Source: Spirochaetaceae bacterium (GTDB lineage Bacteria > Spirochaetota > Spirochaetia > SZUA-6 > Bin103). Taken from it: 64,000 nt of DNA. Location of the stretch: positions 62,001 to 126,000 of the forward strand of contig JAPPKD010000160.1 in NCBI GenBank assembly GCA_028820215.1, read 5' to 3'. A program made the position numbers and the translations under genes. The stretch's first letter is position 1. Each line of letters begins with the position of its first letter. Shown here piece by piece: positions 50,147-57,715 of the stretch. A model generated the notes under the pieces. That model ran no database searches. It saw only the letters and a list, made by a program, of their open reading frames with translations, and was not told the origin of the DNA.

Positions 50147-51931
50147 ATGAAAAAGCTATCGATCGTGCTGGTGGTGCTCCTGCTGGGAGCGTCCATCGGC
50201 GTCGCCGAGGATCCCATCTGGATCTGGGGCATGGGCTCGCGTCCCGCGGACGGGCCGTTCAGCGATCCGGACGGAACGTTCGAGGAAATAGGCAACCAGT
50301 GGGTCCAGGAGATGTTCGGCATTCCCGGCATTCGCGCCGAGGGTTCGGGCAACCTGGAGGCGCTGCGCGCCCTGGTCGCCTCCGGCGACGTGCCGGACGT
50401 CATCGCCAGGGTGGGCTTCAACGCGGAGTCCGTACGGCTGCTCACCGACCTGGCCAAGGACGGGCGGCTGCACGCGCTGGACAAGTACTTCGACGACCCG
50501 GAGAACTACCCCGTCTTCGCTTCGGCCGACAAGGGTCACCTGCGCGCGTACCGGCTCGAAGGGACGCTGTACGCCGTCCCCTCCTGGGTCTGGCGGATCA
50601 GGGCGGACGATCCGTTCTCGGCCCATCCGCACTGGATGATGCGGCTGGACGCCTACGAGAAGTACGGCTACGCCACGACCTATGACGAGCTCCACGAGCT
50701 CCTGATGAATCTCAAGAACGACGACTTCACCACGCTCGACGGGAGCCCGCGCATTCCGTTCGGCCTGATGACCGACGCCAACATGCGCTGGCCGAAGATG
50801 GTCATCAACCAGGGCGGCGGCGCCGGCTGGGAGGTCGACGGCGAGAAGCGGCTCATGCCGCAGTGGGCCTCGGAAGAGCTCTACCACCAGTTGAAGTTCT
50901 TCAACATGCTGTGGCGGGACGGCCTGATGAGCCCCGGCGCCTTCCTGGATCCGGGCGCGTTCGAAGGCGACCTGGCGGCCGGCCAGTACTCGGTCATGGC
51001 CGGACACGGCGGCTACTCGGGCGCCGGCTACCGCGATCACCTCACCGCACGGGTCGACCAGCTCGGCCCCGACCACGAGGACGTGAAGGCGTACCAGGCG
51101 CAGGCGATCATCATGATGCTGCCTCCGATCACGGACAATCCGGGCCGCTATACCAACAACCAGTCGAGCTTCAACCTGATCATGGCGAACAACCCGTACC
51201 CGGACGAGACCATGAAGCTGCTGGACTGGATGTTCAGTGACGAAGGCGTGATCTCGACGTTCGTGCACGTCGGCCAGGTGGGCGTGGACTGGGAGCCGGC
51301 GCCGCCGCCGCTCTACTGGACCAGTCTGCCGGACGGGTTTCACGGCCCGAGCGAGCCGGGCACGCAGCACAAGCGGGTCAACAACCTCTGGGAGTCCGGC
51401 TACACCGATCCGGAGACGGGCGAGAAGGCCGGCCGCTTTCCGAAGCTGTTCCCGCTGGCGGCACCCGCCTATGCGTCATGGGTCGAACGGCTGAATTTCG
51501 AGAACATGGAGCACAACCGCAACCACTACGGGATGCTCATACCCTCCGAGCCCTACGACTCCGGCGTGCCGGGCGGCGTGGAGTGGGGTCAGCCGTACGC
51601 CGAGGCGCTGGCGGCGTTCGCCAGCCCGATCCCGTCCTACGCCCAGGTCGCCGAGGTGCTGCCGCCGCTGGAGGCGACGGCGCTGGCGTCCGCGGAGCAG
51701 AAGTACAACACGGGGCTGGTGACGGTCCTGACCGCGGGCAGCGAGGAGGACTTCCAGTCCGCCTACGACGACATGATCGCGTCGCTGATCGACACCGCGC
51801 GCTGGAAGCGGATCTACGAGGACCGCACCGAGCGGTGGGTCGCATGGCTCGAGTCCAACGGCATCGACGACCGCGCCGAGCTCAAGTCCGTGACGCCGAT
51901 CGCCGCGTGGAAGGAGGTCATGGGCTGGTAG
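50147..51931 (+). CDS. Extracellular sugar-binding protein of the second importer
   Basis: A 594-residue exported protein: signal MKKLSIVLVVLLLGASIGVA, cleaved before EDPIWIWGMG. TTGGAGGAGG precedes ATG 50147. The lobes contain SGDVPDVIARVGFNAESV, NNQSSFNLIMANNPYPDETMKLLDWMFSDEG (a hinge-type motif of family-1 binding proteins) and many tryptophans. It is the last gene of the operon and is followed by a strong terminator. The ligand is not identifiable; the operon's PLP enzyme and GHL10-like protein suggest an amino-sugar or uronate derivative. Confidence 0.87.
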   Translation: MKKLSIVLVVLLLGASIGVAEDPIWIWGMGSRPADGPFSDPDGTFEEIGNQWVQEMFGIPGIRAEGSGNLEALRALVASGDVPDVIARVGFNAESVRLLTDLAKDGRLHALDKYFDDPENYPVFASADKGHLRAYRLEGTLYAVPSWVWRIRADDPFSAHPHWMMRLDAYEKYGYATTYDELHELLMNLKNDDFTTLDGSPRIPFGLMTDANMRWPKMVINQGGGAGWEVDGEKRLMPQWASEELYHQLKFFNMLWRDGLMSPGAFLDPGAFEGDLAAGQYSVMAGHGGYSGAGYRDHLTARVDQLGPDHEDVKAYQAQAIIMMLPPITDNPGRYTNNQSSFNLIMANNPYPDETMKLLDWMFSDEGVISTFVHVGQVGVDWEPAPPPLYWTSLPDGFHGPSEPGTQHKRVNNLWESGYTDPETGEKAGRFPKLFPLAAPAYASWVERLNFENMEHNRNHYGMLIPSEPYDSGVPGGVEWGQPYAEALAAFASPIPSYAQVAEVLPPLEATALASAEQKYNTGLVTVLTAGSEEDFQSAYDDMIASLIDTARWKRIYEDRTERWVAWLESNGIDDRAELKSVTPIAAWKEVMGW

Positions 51932-51943
51932 CCCACGTCTGAC

Positions 51944-51996
51944 GGAGGCTGGCGACACGGGCCCGAGGCGGGCTCGTGCGCCGGCTCCTCTTTTTT
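51944..51996 (+). terminator. Rho-independent terminator of the SelA-like/ABC operon
   Basis: A long GC-rich hairpin forms between 51944-51964 and 51970-51988 (GGAG...CACG...GCCC against its complement, with two small bulges) and is followed by TTTTTT at 51991-51996. It lies 13 bases after the binding-protein stop and before the LysR gene. Confidence 0.75.
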
Positions 51997-52027
51997 GGCT
52001 GTGAAAGGCAATGATGGACGCATCCCC

Positions 52028-52957
52028 ATGACCCGCAGCCGGTTCGAACTTCCGTCCATGAGCACGCTGCTCGCGTTCGAGGCGACGGCGCGGCTCGGCA
52101 GCATGACGCTCGCCGCCGAAGAACGCGCGACCTCCCACTCGGCGATCAGCCGCAACATCCGCGTGCTCGAAAAGACACTCGGGGTGGCGCTGTTCGAACG
52201 CCGGGGCCGGGGGGTCGCGTTGACGAAGAGCGGCGAGACCTACTTCGGGGCCGTCCAGTCAGGACTGGGTGCGCTGCATGACGCGAGCCAGGGGATGCGC
52301 AACCGCCAGCCCAGGCTCAACATCGGCTGCACTCTGGAGATGTCCCTGGTGGTGCTGAACCGCGTGCTCCTTGCGCTCAAGCGCTCACTCGGGGACTCGA
52401 TCGCGGTGCGGATCGTGGTCTACGACTACGACCTCCTTCCCCTGTTGCTACCGTCGGGTGTCGACATCGTGTTCGAGGGCGTGGCCGGACCGCACCCGAA
52501 CCGTCAGGCGGTCGCGCTGTTGCGCGAGGAGATCGTGCCAGTGGCCTCGCCCGCCTTCATGGAACGCTTCGGCAGCGTGCTCGGGGAGCATCCGAGCACG
52601 TGGCGCGACGTGCCGCGCCTGGACGTCCCCCGGACGTCCTCCGGCTGGGCAACCTGGGACACGTGGTTTCGCGCCCATGGCTGCGCGGCTCCGCCGGCCT
52701 CGGTCGAGACCTTCGAGAACCAGGTCAACCTGCTGCCGGCCGTGGCCAACGGGGAGGGCCTCGGCATCGGCTGGAACGGCTTCGTGAGCGATTACTTCGA
52801 GAGCGGGCGCCTGGTGGCGGCGAGGGACGCCTGGCTGGCAACCGGGATCACCATGTACGGAGTGCCGACCCCGAACGGCAGCAGGAAGGACGCTTCGCGA
52901 GCGTGCCTCAACGAACTTCCCCGGATCTTCCGAGGTCTGTGCACCCACCTCGGGTAG
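52028..52957 (+). CDS. LysR-family transcriptional regulator
   Basis: The 309-residue protein has an N-terminal winged helix, STLLAFEATARLGSMTLAAEERATSHSAISRNIRVLEKTLGVALFERRGRGVALTKSG, close to the GcvA/AmpR branch, and a C-terminal effector domain with RIVVYDYDLLPLLLPSGVDIVFEG. ATG 52028 is preferred to 51995 because the conserved part starts soon after. It is read away from the upstream operon and is convergent with the sialidase-like gene (15 bases apart). Targets may be the flanking catabolic genes; no T-N11-A site was assigned. Confidence 0.88.
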   Translation: MTRSRFELPSMSTLLAFEATARLGSMTLAAEERATSHSAISRNIRVLEKTLGVALFERRGRGVALTKSGETYFGAVQSGLGALHDASQGMRNRQPRLNIGCTLEMSLVVLNRVLLALKRSLGDSIAVRIVVYDYDLLPLLLPSGVDIVFEGVAGPHPNRQAVALLREEIVPVASPAFMERFGSVLGEHPSTWRDVPRLDVPRTSSGWATWDTWFRAHGCAAPPASVETFENQVNLLPAVANGEGLGIGWNGFVSDYFESGRLVAARDAWLATGITMYGVPTPNGSRKDASRACLNELPRIFRGLCTHLG

Positions 52958-52972
52958 CGAAGCCCCTGTCCC

Positions 52973-54076
52973 TCAATCGATGCGGAGGCGTACCCAGCGC
53001 GTGTGGGTGACGCCCTCGGACGTGCACCAGAACCAGGCGAGCACGGTGCCGTCGGCCAGCACGATGCCGGACGGCTTGCCGAAGGCGATCTGCATGTGCT
53101 CGGCCAGGAAGTTCTCGTGCTCGGGCTCGCCCAGGGTGGCCTCGTCGCCGGCGTCGAACACGACGATCTCGTTCGCCACGTCGTAGTGCGACAGGTCGCG
53201 CGTGAGCGCGACGTGGATGCCCTGCGGCTCGTGCCGGAAGTTGTAGATCGCCGCCACCCGCCCGTCGGGCAGCGGGATCGGCGAGCACACCTGGCCGCGC
53301 AGGTTTGTGGGAGCGGGCGCCGTCCACGTGCGGCCCTGGTCGGCGGACACGCTCCAGTGGTTGACGGCATCCTCGGACGTCCCGTACTTGTGCGTCCAGA
53401 ACATCGTGTAGATGCGGCCGTCGGGCATCACCGCGCACATCTGGTCCCACCACAGCAGGCGGCCCGTCGGATCGTCCGCTACCACGGTGAGCTCGCCCCA
53501 GGTCCGCCCCCGGTCGGCCGAGAACACGGCGACCGCCTTCTGGTCGGGCGGCCCGTCGTACCCTTCCGGCTTCCAGGTCTCGAGCGGATACATCCAGCGG
53601 TCCGGCGCGAGCTGCTTGAGGCTGCCGGCGCCGTTCACGGTGTACTTCTCCGGCGGCAGGTCGACCGGCACCACCTGCGGCTCCGACCAGGTGCGCCCGC
53701 GGTCGTGCGACCAGAGCAGCAGGTTCTCCGGGGGGTTCAGGGCCTCGGTCTCGGGATCGAACATCGGGTCATCGCTGAGCAACGCGCGGCCGGCGGTCAT
53801 GACCAGGCGGCCGTCCGGCACCTCGCTGACCTGGGGGCCGCCGTAGCCGTAGCCGTCGGTGGGCGGCCCGCCGCCCGGGTGGGGGCTGCCCTGGCTGACC
53901 CAGTCCCTGCCGTCGTCGGAGCGCAGCACCTTGATCAGCTTGTCCGAGGAGGCCAGGTCCGGCCCCACCGACTGGCTGGCGATGAAGGTGCCGTCGGACA
54001 GCGGCGTGATCCACGGGTGGTACGCGCCGCGCCCCGGCACGCGCGACAGGATGCCCTGGTCGATGATCTCCAGCAT
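52973..54076 (-). CDS. Sialidase/BNR-repeat six-bladed propeller protein
   Basis: The 367-residue protein carries three clear Asp-boxes (SHDRGRTWSEP, SADRGRTWGEL, SADQGRTWTAP) of the S/T-x-D-x-G-x-T-W type found in sialidases and BNR proteins, and an N-terminal GRGAYHPWITPLSDGTFIAS. The arginine triad of true sialidases is not obvious. No signal peptide is seen, so it may be cytoplasmic or non-classically located. It follows the remnant of an M24 peptidase gene and a PhyH-like gene on the same strand. A carbohydrate-related role is likely; sialic acid itself is unproven. Confidence 0.78.
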   Translation of the reverse strand: MLEIIDQGILSRVPGRGAYHPWITPLSDGTFIASQSVGPDLASSDKLIKVLRSDDGRDWVSQGSPHPGGGPPTDGYGYGGPQVSEVPDGRLVMTAGRALLSDDPMFDPETEALNPPENLLLWSHDRGRTWSEPQVVPVDLPPEKYTVNGAGSLKQLAPDRWMYPLETWKPEGYDGPPDQKAVAVFSADRGRTWGELTVVADDPTGRLLWWDQMCAVMPDGRIYTMFWTHKYGTSEDAVNHWSVSADQGRTWTAPAPTNLRGQVCSPIPLPDGRVAAIYNFRHEPQGIHVALTRDLSHYDVANEIVVFDAGDEATLGEPEHENFLAEHMQIAFGKPSGIVLADGTVLAWFWCTSEGVTHTRWVRLRID

Positions 54077-54099
54077 GGTCCGTCCTTCTCCCGGCGTGG

Positions 54100-54209
54100 T
54101 CAGCCGATGACGAACAGCTCCTCCGTGTCCATCAGGTCCGTGAGGATGCGCGGCTCGCCGCCAGTCACCACGAGGGTGTCCTCAGTGTGGTACAGAAATC
54201 CGTCCGCGT
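54100..54209 (-). pseudogene. C-terminal remnant of an M24 (Xaa-Pro) peptidase gene
   Basis: Reading from about 54209 to the stop at 54102-54100 gives FLYHTEDTLVVTGGEPRIL followed by TDLMDTEELFVIG, which matches the end of M24-family Xaa-Pro peptidases (HxEDT-VVT, then a short strand and the final residues). No upstream part of the domain remains; the frame runs into the PhyH-like gene's end in a different frame. A deletion probably removed the rest of a gene that once lay between the PhyH-like and sialidase-like genes. Confidence 0.5.
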
Positions 54210-55027
54210 CCCGGGCGGCCGGCGCCGTAGCCCAGCTCGATGGCGCGCGCCAGCATGCGGCGGCGGCGCGGGCCGGCCGTCTCGATCAGGCGGTCCGAGT
54301 AGAGCCGTCCCCGCGCACGGCTCGACTGCTCCAGCACGCCGGTCAGCCAGTCGAAGTGCTCGCGGTTGCGCTCCGGCGTCGTGTTCTGGACGCAGTTGAC
54401 GTGGATGGCCCGGCGCCCCGGCTTCTCGGTGAGGGCGGCGTGATAGACCTTGTGGTTCATGAAGATCACGTCGCCCGGCTCGTTGCGGAGCGAATGGCGG
54501 CCGGGGATCTCCTCCGGCTCCACGCCCAGGTCGAGGAGGCGGTCGCCGAAGCCGTCCTCGCCATAGTCCCGCGGGGTGCGGGTCAGCGCCTCGCCGAACT
54601 CCAGGAAGTGGCTGCCGGGAATGATGTCCAGGCAGCCGTCGCCGGGCCCCAGCCGCTCCAGGTAGATGGCCGCGCGCATGCTGAAGAACCCGGTCGGCGC
54701 GCGCGCGTCGTGGTGCCAGCGGCTGCCCTCCGTGTGCAGCAGCCCCTCGCTCTCCAGCAGGATGAAGTCCTCCCCGAGCAGCGTCTCGAACACGTTCACC
54801 AGTCGCTCGTCGTCCAGCAGCGGGTAGAACGCCTCCGGGTCCAGGTCGAAGAACGCCGCCACCTGCTGCCGCCGGTCCCCCGGTCCGGGAGCCGGGGCTC
54901 CGCCGCGCGCGCGGCTCATCGCAGCGTCGAACGCGTCCGACAGGGCGCGCATCTCCGGCGGCGAGAAGAGCTGCCGGCACTGCAGGAACCCGAGCGTCTG
55001 GAAGTGCGCTACCTGCTGGGGGTTCAT
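54182..55027 (-). CDS. PhyH-like Fe(II)/2-oxoglutarate dioxygenase (second)
   Basis: From ATG 55027 (MNPQQVAHFQTLGFLQCR) the 281-residue protein has the iron-binding H-x-D in SRWHHDARAP, a glycine-rich DGCLDIIPGSHFLEFGEAL, the distal histidine in MNHKVYHAAL and the 2-oxoglutarate arginine in GRRAIHVNC. All Fe(II)/2OG ligands are thus present, unlike the first PhyH-like protein of the window. The longer frame upstream to 55180 is proline- and arginine-rich and lacks a good start. The last 20 residues (GAGRPGRGRISVPH) read through the M24 remnant in another frame. The substrate is unknown. Confidence 0.8.
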   Translation of the reverse strand: MNPQQVAHFQTLGFLQCRQLFSPPEMRALSDAFDAAMSRARGGAPAPGPGDRRQQVAAFFDLDPEAFYPLLDDERLVNVFETLLGEDFILLESEGLLHTEGSRWHHDARAPTGFFSMRAAIYLERLGPGDGCLDIIPGSHFLEFGEALTRTPRDYGEDGFGDRLLDLGVEPEEIPGRHSLRNEPGDVIFMNHKVYHAALTEKPGRRAIHVNCVQNTTPERNREHFDWLTGVLEQSSRARGRLYSDRLIETAGPRRRRMLARAIELGYGAGRPGRGRISVPH

Positions 55028-55148
55028 GGTCCTGTCCGGTGGTCCGGGAAGCGTAGCGGATGGCGGGCGCCGTACCAATGCGCGGGGCGGTCCGGGTGAT
55101 TCCGATTCCTTGACCGGGCGCGGGACCCGTGCCAGCGTCGGGGACGGC

Positions 55149-56720
55149 ATGACAGAGCGCACGCGCAGGCGCCGCCTCATCTACAACGAGGACGGCGACA
55201 CCCTCGGAGGCTTTCGCAGCAGGCTCCACGAGGCGCCGATGTCGGCCGGGGAGTACCTCTCCGAGCTGTTCGCGCCGCTGGCCGGCACCCACGTCGACAC
55301 CTATGTCTGGTGCTGCGGGGCGACCCACGGGCTGAACCTCGTGCGGCAGGACAGGGTGGGCCCCGGCACCGAGCGGCCCGCCCTGTGGATGGAGCACCAC
55401 CGCACCGCCGACGGCAAGTTCCTGAACGTCCACAACTGGCGCTCCTGGTGCAACCTGCAGTCCTTCCTGCAGGCCGGCCACAACCCGCCGGAGCTCGTCG
55501 CCCGCGGCGCGCGCGACTGCGGTATGGAGCTGTTCTTCTCGCTGCGGATGAACGACGCGCACGATGCCCACGACCCCGATCCGGAAGCGGTCGCGGCGGG
55601 CATCGGCGGCGTCGCCCCAATCAAGAGCGAGCACCCCGACTGGCTGATCGGCGAGCCGGGCGCCGCCTACGAGCCGAAGTCCATCCCGTGGTGGATGCGC
55701 CGGGCGTTCGACTACGCGGCCGAAGGCTGCCGTGAACACGTGCTCGCGCTCGTCGAGGAGATCCTGGGCTTCGACAACGACGGGATCGAGCTCGACTTCA
55801 TGAGCCACCCGTTCCTGTTCCGGCTCGGCCGCGAGCGGCAGGACGCGCCGCTGCTCACCGCCATGATCCGCCGGGTGAAGGCGCTGGCGGCCGAGCGGGA
55901 CAAGTCGCTCATGGTGCGCGTGCCGGGGTCGATCGGGCGCTGCGAGCGGATCGGCATCGACGTGCGCACCTGGATCGGCGAGGAGATCGTGGACGTGCTG
56001 TCGCTGGGCCGCAGCGTCACCCCGGCGACCATCCCCACCGGCGCGTGGATGCAGGCGGTGGCCGGCACGGCGTGCCAGGTGTTCCCGTCGATCAATCCCA
56101 ACCACGACCCCCGGCTCGCGCGCGCCGAGGCGCTGCGAGCCTTCGCCATGCTGCACCTGCGCGACGGCGCCCACGGCGTGTACCTGTTCAACTTCTTCCG
56201 GCAGCCGTTCTCAAAGACTTACCGGCAGTTCTTCGACCTGGACCGGTGGGGATGGGACGCGCTGCGCGAGATCGGCGACATCGAGACGCTGGCCACGCGC
56301 GACAAGCTCTACATCTTCGACTTCCTGAAGGCCGGCACGCCGGGCGCCTACGGCCACGGGATCCCGGAGGAGCTGGTGGACCTGCCGCTGGAGCTGTCCG
56401 GGGACGGCCAACAGGGCCGCGTCCGCTTCAGGATCGGCGACCGGCTGGGCGGGAGCGTGCCGCAGGAGATCGCGCTCCGGGTGGAGGTCGCGAACCTCAC
56501 CGAGCGGGACGAGCTGGAGCTGGCCGTCAACGGCCGGCGCCTGGTGGGGGAAGAGCGGGACTACACGTACCAGTACGGGGCGGAGATCACCTTCCCCGTA
56601 TCGCCGGACGTCCTGAGCACGGGCGGCAACGAGCTGCAGGTCACGGTGCGGAAGCGCAACCCGTACATCCACCCGCCGCTGGTCGTCGAGTGGGCGGAGG
56701 TCGCGATCCGGTATCGATGA
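55149..56720 (+). CDS. GHL10-like TIM-barrel protein (second)
   Basis: The 523-residue protein begins at ATG 55149. Barrel-like features include HVDTYVWCCGATHGLN, LFFSLRMNDAHDAHDPDPEAV, FDNDGIELDFMSHPFLF, RVPGSIGRCERIGID and GAHGVYLFNFFRQPF, then a C-terminal beta domain that ends VVEWAEVAIRYR. The order resembles GHL10/COG1649-type putative glycoside hydrolases; DGIELDF parallels DGIDLNF of the protein at 46244-47971, but the two are otherwise distant. Its last 40 bases are repeated downstream of the BrnTA module. No signal peptide is seen. Confidence 0.6.
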   Translation: MTERTRRRRLIYNEDGDTLGGFRSRLHEAPMSAGEYLSELFAPLAGTHVDTYVWCCGATHGLNLVRQDRVGPGTERPALWMEHHRTADGKFLNVHNWRSWCNLQSFLQAGHNPPELVARGARDCGMELFFSLRMNDAHDAHDPDPEAVAAGIGGVAPIKSEHPDWLIGEPGAAYEPKSIPWWMRRAFDYAAEGCREHVLALVEEILGFDNDGIELDFMSHPFLFRLGRERQDAPLLTAMIRRVKALAAERDKSLMVRVPGSIGRCERIGIDVRTWIGEEIVDVLSLGRSVTPATIPTGAWMQAVAGTACQVFPSINPNHDPRLARAEALRAFAMLHLRDGAHGVYLFNFFRQPFSKTYRQFFDLDRWGWDALREIGDIETLATRDKLYIFDFLKAGTPGAYGHGIPEELVDLPLELSGDGQQGRVRFRIGDRLGGSVPQEIALRVEVANLTERDELELAVNGRRLVGEERDYTYQYGAEITFPVSPDVLSTGGNELQVTVRKRNPYIHPPLVVEWAEVAIRYR

Positions 56721-56721
56721 G
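56681..56721 (+). repeat. 41-bp direct repeat, copy 1 (end of the GHL10-like gene)
   Basis: This copy encodes VVEWAEVAIRYR and the stop of the GHL10-like gene. It matches 57297-57337 in 38 of 41 positions. The two copies bracket the BrnTA module. Confidence 0.7.
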
Positions 56722-56739
56722 CCCGGCGGCGCCTGCGCC

Positions 56740-56943
56740 TCATCGAAAGACGAGCTTCTTGCCGCTCGTAGCGCAGTCCCGCAAGTAGACATTGATCAAC
56801 GTCTGGTAGGGAACGTGGCTCTCCGCTGCCAAGGCCTTGAAGTACGCCAGCGTGTCCTGGTCCAGTCGTATGGTGACCTGCTTCTTGAGGTGCTTCGCAT
56901 AGGGATTGCGCCTCGCCCTGGAGAAGTCGTAGTTGTCCCTCAT
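56740..56943 (-). CDS. brnA: BrnA-type antitoxin
   Basis: The 67-residue protein reads NPYAKHLKKQVTIRLDQDTLAYFKAL then VPYQTLINVYLRDC, the ribbon-helix-helix and C-terminal pattern of BrnA/CopG antitoxins paired with BrnT. ATG 56943 overlaps the BrnT stop as ATGA; a GTG nine bases upstream is less likely. It looks intact although its toxin is frameshifted. It probably binds a 5-3-5 palindrome in front of the pair. Confidence 0.78.
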   Translation of the reverse strand: MRDNYDFSRARRNPYAKHLKKQVTIRLDQDTLAYFKALAAESHVPYQTLINVYLRDCATSGKKLVFR

Positions 56944-57235
56944 CGCCCCCACCTCCGCCCATAGTCGGTCCGCTCCATGCGGCCCGCCTTGCGTGCCGAT
57001 ATGATCCGGATGACCTCGTCGTCCTCGCGATAGCAGTGGCAGACCACCAGCGTTCGAAGCGACATGCTCATCCCGATGAGCACAAAGCGATCCTCGTCGT
57101 CCGAGTGATCGGGATCATCGATGAGCAGAGCCTGATCGTCGTAGAAGACGGTCTCGGCCTCATGGAAGGAAACCCCGTGCTTGCGTCTGTCTCGGCCTGC
57201 TTTTGCTCATCCCACTGGAATCGGATCTCAGTCAC
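56942..57235 (-). pseudogene. brnT: BrnT-type ribonuclease toxin, frameshifted
   Basis: The opening VTEIRFQWDEQKQAE (from GTG 57235) and the rest, KHGVSFHEAETVFYDDQALL to RIISARKAGRMERTDYGRR, are typical of BrnT but lie in two frames. The shift is in bases 57178-57196, about 15 codons from the start. Restoring one base would recreate the usual RxKHGVSF. The BrnT catalytic residues in IRIISARKA are intact in the second frame, so either the toxin has been inactivated by one deletion or there is a sequence error. Confidence 0.7.
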
Positions 57236-57249
57236 GCGAGTATAAAGTA

Positions 57250-57262
57250 ACTACAGTGTAGT
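57250..57262. promoter_or_regulatory. 5-3-5 palindrome before brnTA, candidate autorepression site
   Basis: ACTAC at 57250-57254 and GTAGT at 57258-57262 form a perfect inverted repeat around AGT, 15 bases before the brnT start on the minus strand. Antitoxins of this type autoregulate, so binding by BrnA is plausible. Confidence 0.4.
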
Positions 57263-57296
57263 GAGAACCGCAATCATCGCTGTGAGCTCTCGACCA

Positions 57297-57337
57297 GGTC
57301 GTCGAGTGGGCGGAGGTCTCGATCCGGTACCGGTGAG
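57297..57337 (+). repeat. 41-bp direct repeat, copy 2
   Basis: This copy repeats the last codons of the GHL10-like gene (VVEWAEVSIRYR and a stop), with three differences from 56681-56721. It is not part of a gene. It is either the trace of a second GHL10-like paralogue or a duplication made when the BrnTA module entered. Confidence 0.65.
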
Positions 57338-57352
57338 ACCGCCGCGGGCTTC

Positions 57353-57709
57353 TCACACCGTGATCGTGACCGTGCCGTCCTCGACCCTGACGGGGTAGGA
57401 CGGCAGGCTCAACGGCTTCCTGGACAGCGCCCTGCCCGTGCACAGGTCGAAGTCCGAGCCGTGCCAGGGGCAGTAGAGGATCTCTCCCTCCCGCTCCCAG
57501 CGGGGCTGCCAGCCGGTCTCCGGGCCTTGCGCCAGCGTGCCGGTGATCGTGCCGGCGCAGACCGGCCCGCCGTCGTGCGGGCAGCGGTTGCGGTAGGCGC
57601 GGAGGCTGCCGCCGGCGCGGAAGATGCCGATCTGGACGCCGTTCACGGTCACCAGCCGGCAGGTCCCCTCGGCGATCTCGGACGCGGGCATGAGCGGGTA
57701 GTCGGCCAT
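57353..57709 (-). CDS. Rieske 2Fe-2S protein
   Basis: A 118-residue stand-alone Rieske protein: CPHDGG near residue 43 and CPWHGSDFDLCTG near 80 provide the two Cys/His pairs. The spacing between the pairs fits the soluble ferredoxin-type Rieske proteins of ring-hydroxylating or other oxygenase systems. It has no membrane anchor. ATG 57709 lies six bases after the amidohydrolase stop, so it is probably its electron-transfer or regulatory partner, or serves an oxygenase encoded elsewhere. Confidence 0.85.
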   Translation of the reverse strand: MADYPLMPASEIAEGTCRLVTVNGVQIGIFRAGGSLRAYRNRCPHDGGPVCAGTITGTLAQGPETGWQPRWEREGEILYCPWHGSDFDLCTGRALSRKPLSLPSYPVRVEDGTVTITV

Positions 57710-57715
57710 GGTCCG

